In this document: positions 22,900 through 35,198 of the stretch, piece by piece
Layout: every line of letters starts with the position of its first letter
How positions within the stretch are numbered: position 1 is the first letter of the stretch
NCBI GenBank assembly: GCA_019454045.1
Contig: SKCR01034767.1
Location: 88,122 to 152,121 of the forward strand
Direction: 5' to 3'
From: Zanthoxylum bungeanum
Lineage: Eukaryota; Streptophyta; Magnoliopsida; Sapindales; Rutaceae
Length of the DNA: 64,000 bases
The notes under the pieces: generated by a model
What the model was told of the DNA's origin: nothing
What the model saw: the letters and a program-made list of their open reading frames with translations, nothing else
The model's database searches: none
Made by a program: the position numbers and the translations under genes

Positions 22900-23735
22900 A
22901 AATTCGTTAGCGACGTGAATAGTGAATTCGCTAGGCGTAATCATTTAATTACGACGCGACGGAAAAATCGTTAATTTGGAATTAGCGAACCCGAGCCCGA
23001 GTGTGATTGCGAACGCATTCGTATTTCGAATTCGAGTGCAGCGACGCAAGTCACATCAAGCGTCATATCAATCGTCACATCAAGCGTCAAATCAAAAGTC
23101 ACTTTGAGTGATTGATTGATTGATTGATTGATTGATGGATTGAGTGAAAGACACACATCAAATCACTTTATTAAAGTGACATTTGAATTGTTGATGTGAG
23201 TTGGTGTAATAGTGTTTGGAGGGAAAGACATTTACTTTTGGTTTTTTATTTAATCCATTAGTAATTGTTTTTAATGTATTTTCTTGGAAAAATATATAAA
23301 GCATTTTTGGTAAATGCTTAACCAACTTTTACACATTTTAACTTCTCTCTTTTTCTCACACAACTCACGCCCAAGGGGCTGTTTCTTCTTTTTCTTCACA
23401 GCTCACTACCGTGAGCTTCAAGGGAGGCAATGAGTGGTTTTCATGGTGAAAAATCAAGTGCTAGCACACTTACGACTATTGCGAAGGTGTTAGGGAGGTT
23501 CACCCATGAGACGGGACTCATCCGACGAAGTTTGGAGCTTCAAAATGAGACCCGAAACTGCCCAAACCAGTGAAGTGGACTGCTGCAGTGGCGCCACCAA
23601 AACAGTGAGCTTTATGGCTTCAATCGTCTTCAAATCGACTCAACCATCCGATGTAAGTATTCCGCTATCTTCGTTGGTGTATTCACGCATTATTTCATTT
23701 CTTGTTTGATCTTGGGACCTAGATAATAACTAACA
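22900..23735 (+). repeat. 3' part of a copia-A-like LTR
   Basis: Resembles in layout the last part of copia-A LTRs: a TTAGCGACG/CGGAAAAATCG segment, an A/T-rich promoter with ATATATAAAGC (about 23289), a CT-rich leader, and an end GGACCTAGATAATAACTAACA. It lacks the LTR start. It contains a 12-bp repeat (GTCACATCAAGC and variants, about 23050-23109) and (GATT)7 near 23108-23136. The short open frame at 23506 shows no recognisable domain. The right edge interrupts the B3 gag exactly. Confidence 0.55.
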
Positions 23736-23736
23736 G

Positions 23737-23862
23737 TTCCTCCGCCAGGACAAACTTAAGGTCTTCACAGACCAGAATAGCGTTCATGTTACTTTTCCAC
23801 TTAACATAGTTTTCCCCGGTTAATTTATCGTTTGAGAGTATGGAAATAATTGGAGAAACCAT
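23737..23862 (-). pseudogene. gag: gag start fragment of B3
   Basis: The minus-strand ATG at 23862-23860 opens MVSPIIS, followed by LTGENYVKWKSNMNAILVC, the N-terminal signature of copia gag. Unlike B1 it has no frameshift in the GGGGAAAAC stretch. It is cut after about 42 codons by the LTR-like fragment ending at 23735. Confidence 0.75.
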
Positions 23863-25534
23863 GGCTGAAAATAAAATAAACATGCATTTAACATTCATTC
23901 ATCGCATATTAAAATCATCAAAGAATTTTGGCATAAAATTAAACATGATGCATGAACCATGAATAATGAATTAGAAACCTAAGAGAATTGCTATGCCACG
24001 GAAACCTATCATCCCACAAATAAGTGCCGCCGTAGGGTAGGTCAAGTACTCGCATGATAGATCGAGACAATCTCAGTCAATTTAATATATGTGGGAATAA
24101 CTCTTATTCCTATATTAAACAACTACTGTTTTATTTGATCAATGGGTGTTATTAATAGTTAATTATTCCTTTGTGAGTGTAACCCACGTTTCGAGATTCT
24201 TTGACTTAACGAGTGAAGTGTCGCCGTAGGGTAGGTCAGTTCACAAGATACATCTAGAATCCTTATCCTTTCGGAACCCAAACCTGATATTGACCCAAAA
24301 TGGACACCATCCGTAGGGGATGAAAACAAAGCCGTCTCGAGGTGCCTTTTGAATCTAAGATTTTTGGACTAACAACGGAGATCGTGGGATATACTATCGT
24401 ATATCCCTCTCCCACTCACTATATTTGAAATTAAGGTTTCTACCTAAAATAGCTAATATTTTATTTTAACTAGTGTGGATAAACTTATGGCGGCTAAATC
24501 ATAATTGTTATTTACACTAGTTTGTCATAAGTGAGCTAATCAATTTTAACTATTAAAATTATGTCACTAATAAAATTTATTAGTCTCTACTAATATATTT
24601 ACTCTATTAAACTAATTTAATTATAGTGGTACAAGTGAACTACAATTTTTTAACTCTTAAAATACTTATGCACTTAAATGTCTAAAATTATGGAATTCTA
24701 AATGGTCAAAATTCAATTAAACATTTTAATAAATTTTTAGTGCGTCATAAAATCCAATGGTACGTGGAATTGTATCCCAAGTGCAGACCATATTTCCGTC
24801 CATTCGGAATCGGCTATGGAATTTATATCCGGGTTTCCATCCTATATATCAATGGAATTTATTATGCACCAATTAAGCCCAATATATTAGAATTCAAATT
24901 TTAGACTATAAATCCAATCAATCTAATTAATGATTTCAATGCATATCATTTTCTAACTTAAACATTTAAATTACATAAAATCATAATTTTATGTTTATAA
25001 TGATAATGCATTTATGACATGTTATGGCAAGTAAAATGAATGAGTGGGCACCCTAAGCTATATGACATGTTATTCAAAAAATTCGAAATAAACATACATA
25101 TAACATAAAATATTTTGCATTGACCGGGCTCTTCTTTTTCCTATACTAATCTAATTAGTACAAAAGATTCACCAAGGCATTCCTTGGCCTTCAAATCCCG
25201 CTCCAAAGTGGTGTTGGCTCCCTTTGCGACTTCTGTGCTCCAAATTACAAAAATTGAAACTTTACATTGAAAATTAAAATTACAACAAATATAAACAATG
25301 GCCTTATGGCCTTACTTCCCAAAACCAAAACCAACTACAAAAATAAGAGCCGGAAAAATTTACGACTAATGCAAAATCCATTCATCACATGAAATAATAA
25401 AAACATTCATCACATGAATATCACAATGTGCCTACTCATCTAAACATGCATATCATATTTATAACTCATATAAGTTTATTAAAACAGAAACTTTAAATGA
25501 AAAAGTGAAGGGTTAATAGCACTTTTCAACCTGG
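23863..25534 (-). other. complete leader of B3
   Basis: A 1.67 kb untranslated leader between primer site and gag, AT-rich and without coding domains. It holds the 96-bp module (24757-24850) and two copies of GCCGTAGGGTAGGTCA about 195 bp apart (24028-24043, 24221-24236). The homologous B1 leader is 31399-32820 plus 19992-20301. Confidence 0.75.
24757..24850 (-). other. 96-bp inverted-end module, copy 2 (B3 leader)
   Basis: Starts ATGGTACGTGG and ends CCTATATATCA on the plus strand. It lies about 700 nt after the primer site and 900 nt before the gag start in transcript sense. Confidence 0.75.
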
Positions 25535-25547
25535 CTCTGATACCAAT
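25535..25547 (-). other. primer binding site of B3
   Basis: Plus-strand CTCTGATACCAAT is the reverse of ATTGGTATCAGAG, a perfect tRNA-Met type copia site next to the LTR end. Confidence 0.85.
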
Positions 25548-27226
25548 TGTAGGAAACGCTTTCCTCGCGCAGCGGAAGCTGTTAGGCCCACGGATCGAAC
25601 TTGAAAATTTTTTCTGCTTTGCCCTTCCTTTGGCCGAATGGAACCAGTGGGTATACTGAAATTTTGCTTCTATTTTGTACAAGATTTCAGCCCTGGAATG
25701 CCCCCGAAACAGTCCCCGAATAACCCCTTGAACTGCAGTGAAATAGCAGACTGTTTTGCACATGTTACACATGTGAACTGCACCCAAACCAGTCTACTAT
25801 ATGTGTGATCTGCTGTAGGGTTAGGTCTGATTTTTTCACTCAAAAACAATCCTAACTCAGCCCCAAAAGGTCCCTAAGGTGTTTCCCAAAAACCGAATTA
25901 AAACAAATCTAAAACCGAGCCCTAATATTGCAAGGGATGCGCGAGACAGTGAGGGATTTTATTCCTCAATACCGGGCCTTGATAGAGAGAGGGAGAGATG
26001 TTTTCCAAAGCCACAAGATCTTTCGAGCTATATCTCGTTACCAACGGAGAGTAGTATGGGCTACATTCACAAATCAAGTCTCTAAACGTTTTAGAGATCT
26101 AATCACACACCAATAATATTTTTCTTGTTCTTCAATAATCTTTCTCAACTTTTGAGAGCATAGAGAAGAGAAGAAGGTGGCTAGAGTTTTCTATTGTAGA
26201 GTTCTAAAAAGAAAAAATATATTTTCCTTTTATACATAGGGTAATTTTTCATAAAACAAATCAACACTAGTCTCTCACCTCCTACAAAATTCGGCCATAG
26301 CAAGGATTTTAATTAAAAATATTTGTTTCCAAAACAAACAAATCATACTCCTTATACATCAAGGAATTCGACCATGGCTAAGATTTCTTCATTAATTTTG
26401 TTTCCAAAACAAACAAATCATATTCCTTATTGACCAAGGAATTTGGCCATGTGTGGGACACAGAAACTGGGCGACGTATGCTGTTCCGGGCTCACGGCCC
26501 GATTGGGAGTACGGAGTAGCCCGCAAGGGACTAAACTGGAGAATAAAGGAGTCGCCACCTGGTGTGAATCGAGGAAAACGATTTAAGGCCGCACTCACCC
26601 CTTCAAGGGAAGACCTCAAACCGTTGGGTTCAGAATGGTCCCTTACTTATGCCACTTGTAATAAAATAATTTGTGCAATAGTTTAATCGAATCTAGCAAT
26701 ATATATTCCTAAGGGTTTTCTATTTCTAAGTTCGCATGCATAAATTAAAAGTTCATCTAAGTTCACATGTAACACATTTTCATATTTGCATACAACCTAT
26801 TTGCATATAATCTATGTCCAAATTTTCATGCATAAAGATAAATTGACGTACGGTAAGCATACAAGAAACGCAAGCAAACCATAATCATACAAGCATACAT
26901 AAAAGTGAATCGGAAGAAGCGGCAAGCGTATAATTTCATAAGTACGTAATATTCATGGATACGGAAATAGAAATAAACCATAGCGGTACTAGCATGCGAT
27001 AACAAGAAAATCAAAATGGCAGCAAACATATAATTCACATTGATTGACACAGAAGCGCAGACAAATAACATTTATACAAGCATGCGTATTAAGGAAAGAC
27101 AATTAAGCACATAATGAAAATAAATAACTAAAGAAGCAATTATGAATACAGAATAAATATACAATGATGTGGCACAGAAAATAATATCTAAGATTGACAC
27201 CAACACATACGTGGGCATTCTTCCAA

Positions 27227-27322
27227 GTGGTACGTGGAATTGTATCCCAAGTACAGACCGCACTACCGTCCATTCGGAATCGGCTACGGAATTTACGTCT
27301 GGGTTTCCATCCAATATACCAC
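27227..27322 (-). other. 96-bp inverted-end module, copy 3 (S2)
   Basis: GTGGTACGTGG to ATATACCAC, exactly 96 bp. It lies on the far side of the tandem repeat block from the other S2 copy. Confidence 0.8.
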
Positions 27323-27565
27323 GAGAAGTAATGCCCGAATACTATCATAACATGGATACACAAGCGATAATAGATCAAACCAAGACAAAGGTAGATAATG
27401 CAAAGAGATAACTAAAGAAGCAATTGGACATGAAAATAAACGTGCCATGATGTGATTTGAAAGATAAATAATGGAGATGAAAGAAAAGAGATGCGACATA
27501 TGCCTACATCTATATAGGACCTCAAGTGTCCGATTGAACGTATCTCACATTCAATTGAATGCACT

Positions 27566-28180
27566 TTGTCCGGCGCGGCGAAGTATCATGGTAAAGGTAG
27601 ACCGTAGGATTTTTATCCCTCGAAATAGAGGACCTTTAATCCAACTTACTAAGCCCATGCGCAATGCAACATGATGTATGATTATGCAAGAAGAAGATAT
27701 ACAAAGAAAAGCAAATAACGAAATAAAAGGCGCGGTGAAGTATCGTGGTAAAGGTAGACCGTAGGCTTTTTATCCCTCCAAATAGAGGACCTTTAATCCG
27801 ACTTACTAAACCCATGCACATCACATCATATCGCATATAAAAATAAAGACACCAATATCGGACTTCGTATACCCGATTAAACATATTTTACATCCAACTG
27901 AATATACATCATCCGGCGCGGCAAAGCATCGCGGTAAAGGTTCTTTAACCCCTCGAAATGGAAGACCTTTAATCCAACTTACTAAGCCCATACGCATCAC
28001 ATCATAATGCATATAAAAATAAAGACAGCAATATCGGACTTCGTATACCCGATTGAACACATTTTACATTCAACCAAATATACATCATCCAGCGCGGCAA
28101 AGCATCGTGGTAAAGGTTCTTTAACCTCTCGAAATGGAGGACCTTTAATCCGACTTACTAAGCCCATGCGCTTTATCTCA
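27566..28180 (-). repeat. tandem repeats of about 160-184 bp in S2
   Basis: Four units marked by GGCGCGG..AAG..ATCGTGGTAAAGG and GACCTTTAATCC..CTTACTAAGCCCATG, starting near 27571, 27729, 27913 and 28089. S3 has the homologous block on the other strand; S1 has none. Confidence 0.8.
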
Positions 28181-28270
28181 TCATTACATAAACAAATAAC
28201 ATGCAGAAATTAAATAACGATAATAAACAAATCAAGATAACATGAAATAAAATATGTGTCATATATTTAA

Positions 28271-28365
28271 GTGGTACGTGAAATTGTCTCCCAAGTACAG
28301 ATCACACTACCATCCATTCGGATTCAGCTACGGAATTTACGTTGGGTTTCCATCCTATATACCAC
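28271..28365 (-). other. 96-bp inverted-end module, copy 4 (S2)
   Basis: GTGGTACGTGA to ATATACCAC, 95 bp. About 1.03 kb downstream of the S2 TATA box in transcript sense. Confidence 0.8.
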
Positions 28366-31258
28366 AAAAGGTGACACATTTTTCATTCATTCAAGGGCCA
28401 CAACACACATCATTCCACAATACTCATGCAAATAAAATTCAATAAATAATAAAAATACGAATGAAAATAGATGTGAAAAGTGCCATCAGGTCTAACCTTT
28501 TACGTCGACTCTCGGACTCGCGTTACATGGTGATCGGAAGAGCTAAAGCTCCGTGACTTTTATGGTTCACTGGTTTGCATCTTTCCTCGCTGTTTTCACT
28601 GCTCGGGCTGCTGTTTTCCAACGTTTCACTGCTATTTTTACTGCTGTTTGGAGGGGTATTAGGCTGTGATTTTAGTGATCTTTAAGGGGATTCTGGCCAG
28701 TTTTTTGATGCAGTTTTGAGACAGTTTTCAACAGTTTCGGGGGCTATTTACGCGGCAGTTCACTGGCAGTGCGATGGGGTAAATAGTCGTGCAGTTAGGG
28801 TCCAAGGTGCGGCAGTTTTGGAGGAGCTGTAAAGGTCTTGGTCTTCAGCTCGTGTGAAGGCAGTGGGCGTTGTTGGCAGGCTATGGGCCAGTGACTTGGC
28901 TTCGTGAATGGTGCGTGAGTGAGGGCTGATTTATGAATGAATGGAAAAGGTTCTTGGTGTGAGACTATTGGCGTGGATTGAAGCAAATGGAGGGAAGCAA
29001 AGGTCAAATGGATGCTTACGTGAGTGGAAGGTGAGGTCAGGGGGGTTGTTGCATGAGGACGTGTGGAGGATTTTAACATGAATAGCTATTGGCAGTCAGG
29101 GCGTGGATAGTTGCTGGGCGTGAAGGGCCATGTGGCTTGCGTTGAAGCATGTGTTGTGATGGTGTGATGAAGGCAAGTGTGTGGTCTTTTGCTTTTTGTT
29201 TATTCATACATGCATGGCTTTGTAAGGTTTATTTGGTTAGTGTGTGCTATGGATGATGGCGTGATCTGTGAATTAGGGTTTATTATTTTTTATGTTTATG
29301 GCCGTGAGAGAAAGAGATGCGTGATTAAGGTTTTATGTGTGCTTTTTTTGTTGTTACCGTCGGTGTTAGGAGAGAGATTTAAGGTTGGATTTGTGCCATT
29401 TTTATAGTGAGAAGGTAGGGGGATTAGGGTTTGCATGGATTTGTTTGAATAAGGAAATAGATCAATTAAATTAGGGAGGTATTTAATTTATTTAAAAAGG
29501 GAAAGGATATTGGTAATTTTGGTAGGGAATTTCTTTAAATTAGGAATAGGTTTATTTGATTTGTTTTATTTAAGTAGGGATATATTTTATTTTAATTTGG
29601 TATGTGATTTTTTAGATTAGGAATTTAATTTTAATTTTAATTTAATTTAATTTGTGACATGTGTTAATTACTTATTGGATTGGGCTTGGGTGAGATGGGC
29701 TTGGTGTGTGGTTTGTGGGGGTTTGGGCTAAGAATGTGTTTTAAAACGGAGATCCAACAAGCGAGCCCGAAGCTAAACAAATGCATAAAATCTAACAAAA
29801 TACCGATTCCCTTCTGACGTCCATTTCCCGTGACTTCCTCGACTTAAAAGGTAGTGTCTCCAAATGAGACTCATCATAGGGACTTATATGCAAAAATGCA
29901 GTGCCTACACCATGGTTAAGATTTCTACATTAATTTTGTTTCTAAAACAAACAAATCCCATTCCTTATTGATAAAGTAATTTGGCCACGACTTAGATTTC
30001 TTAATAAATTTTATTTCCAAAATAAACAAATCTTAGCCTTATTAAATTATATCATATATAATTCAATATTCTATGTTTAATAATTATCATATAATTATTA
30101 ATGCCATACATCAACTTTTAATGTATAGTTTCAAGTGTGATGCAATTAATATTATTAATCATATTAATATATTATTCTTTGTGAGTATATGATTGGACTA
30201 TCCAATTATATTAACTCCCCTATAGTATATCGAGCTAGCACGAGGACCGAATGGACCTAAGGTTTCGAGCTCCAATAATCTCGAAATATTAATTAAGTTT
30301 TTAATTAAATATTCCAAATTATTAACTCCGGGTTATTCCACTAAAAACCCGAAGTTGCACTCTCGTTGTCGTAGATGAAATCTTAAGCCGAATAAAGTCG
30401 GTGTCCATCGATATAGTCATTGCATACGAATTGATCCTTCACGAGTATCTCGTAATTAGAGCCAGGTCATAATGTCTGTTATACCCCTCTCAATTATTTT
30501 TACCTTAAGTACCATTGATTCTCCAATGAACGATTTATTCATAACTATTATGAATATTTATCTTTCTATTCGTAATAGAAAGATTTGAGCGCTCAAATCG
30601 TTCAAGTACCGAATCAACCCTTAAGAAAGATACTCATCTACTTCTCGCAAGAAGGAGTGAACTCCATGTCTATGTAAAATGTTCCCAGCTACAAAACAAA
30701 CTCTGCCCCCAAAGTACGTAGCTATTGGTTGGGACTGCAACACCAACCTCACCTTTATAAATCAAAGGACACAGCCTGCCATGCATGAGTTCGTAGTACA
30801 CTCAGGATAAAATCAATCCATATATGACCATCAAGTAGATTGAAATGACTTTCTTTGCTTAACGGATATTATAAGAATGTCATTTCTATCTGGGTCCAAT
30901 CCTATATGATCGCATCATACAAGGTGCCTCCATTCTCATGTCTCTACATGGATGATCCGGATTAAGATCGCCATACAAATATAGAATGGACCGCTGCTAT
31001 AGATAAACGACAAATAAAATACCCGGTTTTTTTGCTCTCTATGGACTAATTAAGATAACTAACTTTAGACTTAAATCCTCTAGTGTATGATACTCATACA
31101 CTAAGTTTGAAGGTACATAAGTAATCTACGGTATTTACAAAGATATATAATATGCGAAAAATAAATAAACAATTTGATAAATGAATAATGCATCGTTTTA
31201 TTTCAAAACACAAGAAACCGTTTACATCAAATATAGCTCTAGGGCATACATCCCAACA

Positions 31259-31398
31259 AAATCTTGTCCGAAACAGAAGCAAAATCTCAGTATACCCACT
31301 AGTTACATTCGCCGAAAGGAAAGGCAAATTAGAAAAAAATTTCGAGGTCGATCTGTGTGCCTAATCGCTTCCGCTGCGTGAGGAAAGCGTTTCCTACA
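31259..31398 (+). repeat. terminal remnant of the B2 3' LTR
   Basis: Matches 22465-22604 (AATCTTGTCC.. to GCGTTTCCTACA). It ends in CA and is followed by GCGGG and the B1 leader. Confidence 0.75.
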
Positions 31399-32820
31399 GC
31401 GGGAATAACTCTTTTTCGTATATTAAACAACTACCGTTTTATTTGATCAATAAATTTTATTAACCGTTCCTTTGTGAGTGTAACCCACCGTTTCAGGATT
31501 CTTGGACTTAACGAGTGAAGTGCCGGCGTAGGGTAGGTCAGTTCACAAAATATATCTAGAATCCCTATCTTCTCGGAACCCAAACCTGATATTGACCCAA
31601 AATGGACACCATCCGTAGGGGGATGAAAATAAAGCCATCTCGAGGCGCCTTTTGAATCTCACGTTTTTGGAGTACCAACGGAGATCGTGGGATTTATTAT
31701 CGTATATCCCTCTCCCACTCACTATTTTAAATATTAAGGTTTCTATCTAAAATATCTTATATTTTATTATAACTAGTGTGGATAAACTTATGGTGGCTAA
31801 ATCATAATTATTATTTACACTAGTTTGTCATAAGTGAGCTAATCAATTTTAACTATAAATTTGTGTCACTAATATTTCATTAGTCTTTACTAACAGATAT
31901 ATTCCATTAAACTAATTTAATTAGAGTGGTATAAGTGAGCTATTACATTTTAACTTTTAAAATACTATACACTTAAAAGTTTAAAATTCATCGAATTCTA
32001 AATGGTCAAAATTTTAATTAAACATTTTAATAAATATTGGTGCGTCATAAAATCCAATGGTACGTGGAATTGTATCCCGTGTGCAGACCACATTTCCGAC
32101 CATTCGGAATCGGCTATGGAATTTATGTCCGAGTTTCCATCCTATAGACAAATGGAATTATTTAGCCCAATATATAAGAATTCAAATTTTAAACCATTAA
32201 TCCAACTAATCTAATTAATTGATATCCATCATATCATATTCTAATTTAAACATTTTGAATTACATAAAATCATAATTTTATGTCTATAATGATAATGCAT
32301 CTATGACATGTTATGGCATGAAAAATGCATGAGTGGGCACCCTGAGCTATATGACATGTTATTCAAATAATTTGAAATAAACATACATACAACATAAAAA
32401 AAATATTTTGCATTGACCGAGCTCTTATTTTTCCTATACTAATCTAATTAGTACATAAGATTCACCATTGGTCTTCAAATCCCGCTCCAAAGTGGTGTTG
32501 GCTCATTTTTTCGTCTTCGGTGCTCCATATTACAAAAATTAAAATTTTACATTGAAAAATAAAATTACAACAAATGTAAACAATGGCCTTATGGCCTTAC
32601 AACCCAAAAATAAAACCAACTACAAAAATAAGAGCCTGAAAAATTTACGACTAATGCAAAATCCATTCATCACATGAAATAATAAAAACATTCATCATAT
32701 GAATATCCCAATGTGCCCACTCATCTAAACATGCATATCATATTTATAACTCATATAAATATATTAAAAACAGAAACTTTAAATGAAAAAGTGAAGGGTT
32801 AAGAACACTTTTCAACCTCG
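31399..32820 (-). other. primer-proximal leader of B1
   Basis: Matches 24092-25534 of B3. Contains a GCCGGCGTAGGGTAGGTCA variant (31521-31540) and the module at 32057-32150. No coding potential. Confidence 0.75.
32057..32150 (-). other. 96-bp inverted-end module, copy 5 (B1 leader)
   Basis: ATGGTACGTGGAATTG at the left and TTTCCATCCTATAGACA at the right on the plus strand. The right end is the most decayed of the six copies. Confidence 0.7.
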
Positions 32821-32833
32821 CTCTTGTACCAAT
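32821..32833 (-). other. primer binding site of B1
   Basis: Plus-strand CTCTTGTACCAAT, reverse of ATTGGTACAAGAG, the copia tRNA-Met site with one change. Confidence 0.8.
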
Positions 32834-35120
32834 TGTAGGAAACACTTTCCTTGCGTAGCGGAAGCGATTAGGCACACGAATCGGACTTGAAAATTTTTTA
32901 TGCTTTCCCCTTCCTTTGGCCAAATGTAACCAGTGGGTATACTGAAATTTTACTTTTGTTTCAGAAAAGCTTTAAGCCCCGGAATACCCTCGAACAGCCC
33001 CACAAACTGCAGTGAAATAACGGACTATTTTGGACCCGTTACACACCCGAACTGCACCCAAACCAACCCCTGACTTGCGTGACCTGCTGTGATGATATAG
33101 GTCTGATTTTTTCACTCAAAAATAGTCCCAACTTAGCCGCAAAATGTCCCCAAGGTGTTTCCCAAAATCCCGAATTAAAACGAAACAAATCGAGTCCCAA
33201 AAACCCCTTACAACAAGCGGCAATAAGGCTAGTTACCCCTCACTGCCGTGGATCAATAAGAAAAAGAAGATGAATATGATTCAACACCACGAGGTCTTAC
33301 GTGCTATGTCTCGTAACCAACGAAAACAAGTGTGGGCTTGACTAACAAAATATCCCTAAACTATTTAGAGATTTTGTCATACAAAATATTTATTTTTCTT
33401 ATTTTGTTCTTCAATGGAGATACTCAACTTTTGAGAGAATGTTGAAGATGAAGAGGGTGGCTAGGGTTGCAAGAATGAGAGAGAGACAACAGAAAATCAA
33501 ATTTTCTTTTTATACTTAGGTTAATTATTTTCAAAAACAAAACAATCAATCCTCTCCCCTTTAGTGCAATAATCGGCGAAGGTAGGAAGTCAATATTAAT
33601 TTTTTTGTAACATCAATCAAGTATTGAATGACAAAACAATTACAAATATTAACTATGTAATTTGCCTTTTCAAATTTTGATAAATTCCAAAGCCATCAAA
33701 ACTTCCTTTAATTCCTTGACAAAATCGGCAATGGCATAATTCTTTTCATTAATTTTGTAACAATTATATTAACTTTCCATAAAGAAAATATATGTTACAA
33801 AAATTGAATATTTGACATCCAATTAAATTGTGTAACTTCCAAAATAATGCCAAGGGTTTCCAAAACCTTTTAATTTGGAAATTACAACTTTAGCATTCAT
33901 TAAATTATATCATATATAATTAAATTATTAACAATAAATAATTATCATATAATCATTTATTATATTAATCATATATTAACTTTTAATATGTAGTTCCAAG
34001 TATGACTTAATTAATATTATTAATCATATTAATAATATTTATTCTTTTGTAAGTATATAATTGGACTATCCAATTATACTAAATCTGCTATAGTATATCG
34101 AGCTAGCACGAGGACCAATTGGACCTACGGTTCCGAGCTCCAATAATCTCGAAATATTAATTAAGCTCTTAATTAAATATTCTGAATTATTAACTCCGGG
34201 TTATTCCACTAAAAACCCGAAGTTGCACTCTCGTTGCCGCAGATGTAATATTAAGCCGAACTAAGCCGGTGTCCACCGATATAGTCATTACATACGAATT
34301 GACCTTTCACGAGTATCTCGTAATTAGAGCCAGGTCATAATATCCGTTACACCCTTCTAATTATTTTTTTACCTTAAGTACCATTGATTCTCTAATGAAT
34401 GATTTATTCATAACTATTATGAATATTAATCATTCTATTCGTAATAGAAATACTTGAGCGTTCAAATCATTTAAGTACCGAATCAACCCTTAAGAAAGAT
34501 ACTCATCTACTTCTCGCAAGAATGAGTGAACTCTATGTCAATGTAAAACGTTCCCAGTTACAAAACAAACTATGCCCCCAAAGTACATAGCTATTGGTCG
34601 GGATTGCTACACCAACCTCACCTTTGTAAATCAAAGGACACAGTCTGCCATGCAGGAGTTCGTAGTACACTCAGGATTAAGATCAATCCATATATGACCA
34701 TCTAGTAGATTGAAATGACTTTCTTAGCTTAACGGATATTATAAGAATGTCATTTCATCTGGGTCCAGTCCTATATGATCGCATCATACAAGGTGCCTCC
34801 TTCTCATGTCTCTACTTTGGCGATCTGGATCAAGATCGCCATAATAAATATAGAATGGACCGCAACTATAGATAAACCACAAACAAGTAACCCAAGCTTT
34901 GTTTGCTCTCTAGGACTATTTAATATTACTAACTTCAGACTTAATCCTCTTGTATAATGACCCTCGTCCTAAGTCTGAAGGTACATAAGTAATCTAGGTA
35001 TTTAAAAAAGAATTTAATTGTGAAATTAAACAACAATTTGATGAATGAATAATGCATCGTTTTTTCAAAACATGTAAAACTGTTTACATCACAATGTAGC
35101 TCTAGGCATACATTCCAACA
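32834..35120 (-). repeat. 5' LTR of B1
   Basis: TGTAGGAAACACTTTCC (32834) to CATTCCAACA (35120), 2287 bp. A TATA box is near 33508 (minus). By eye it is more similar to 17320-19612 than to the B2 or B3 LTRs, as expected for one element. Confidence 0.85.
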
Positions 35121-35198
35121 TTGTACAGTTGTGACAGTGAAAATTTCTATCATAAGTTAGGCAATGCATTTAATTACCTGCTCGCCAGCTACTGCTAC
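35121..35198 (+). other. G3 leader remnant between B1 and copia A
   Basis: Begins with the right TTGTA duplication and continues CAGTTGTGACAGTGAAAATT. No feature beyond that. Confidence 0.45.

Larger units (their letters stand above)
26452..29909 (-). mobile_element. LTR-like solo element S2
   Basis: Starts TGTGGGACACAG and ends GTGCCTACA, 3458 bp, flanked by the perfect duplication CCATG (26447-26451 and 29910-29914). It is therefore a complete insertion. TGTGGG/CCTACA form short inverted ends, as LTRs have. A TATA box on the minus strand near 29397-29407 gives the orientation. It contains two 96-bp modules and four tandem units of about 176 bp. There is no primer site, polypurine tract or protein domain, so solo LTR is favoured. 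Confidence 0.8.
23737..31258 (-). mobile_element. element B3, 5' half only
   Basis: On the minus strand: 5' LTR (31258-25549, split by S2), primer site, complete 1.7 kb leader and the first 126 bp of gag. The 3' half, including any pol and the 3' LTR, is missing. It gives the best uninterrupted view of the B leader. Confidence 0.75.
25549..31258 (-). repeat. 5' LTR of B3, split by S2
   Basis: Boundaries TGTAGGAAACGC (25549) and CATCCCAACA (31258). Without S2 and one target copy it is about 2.25 kb, like the other B LTRs. A TATA box is near 26230 (minus). Confidence 0.85.
20302..31398 (+). mobile_element. element B2 (same family as B1, opposite strand), gutted
   Basis: A complete 5' LTR (20302-22604), primer site and 300 bp of leader are present on the plus strand. 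Of the 3' LTR only the last 140 bp survive (31259-31398). Flanks ATGGG (20297-20301) and GCGGG (31399-31403) are each one change from GTGGG in the intact B3 leader, consistent with a decayed target duplication. The interior is filled by an LTR-like fragment and by B3. Exact order of events is inferred. Confidence 0.65.
17320..35120 (-). mobile_element. copia-type element B1 without pol, carrying nested insertions
   Basis: On the minus strand: 5' LTR 35120-32834, primer site 32833-32821, leader, partial gag, then directly the 3' LTR (19612-17320). A perfect 5-bp target duplication, TTGTA, sits at 17315-17319 and 35121-35125, 17.8 kb apart. Removing the nested B2 block (20302-31398) joins the leader halves in register with the uninterrupted B3 leader. 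The tRNA-Met type primer site and the gag sequence place it in Ty1/copia. Protease, integrase and RT are absent. Confidence 0.85.

Noticed and set aside
23506..23709. A 67-codon frame that might be a captured host exon
   Set aside because: No recognisable domain, and it lies in the leader part of an LTR-like fragment; kept only as a question in the findings.
27166..28213. Repeated small frames in S2
   Set aside because: Products of the tandem repeat units and the module; frames shift between units.
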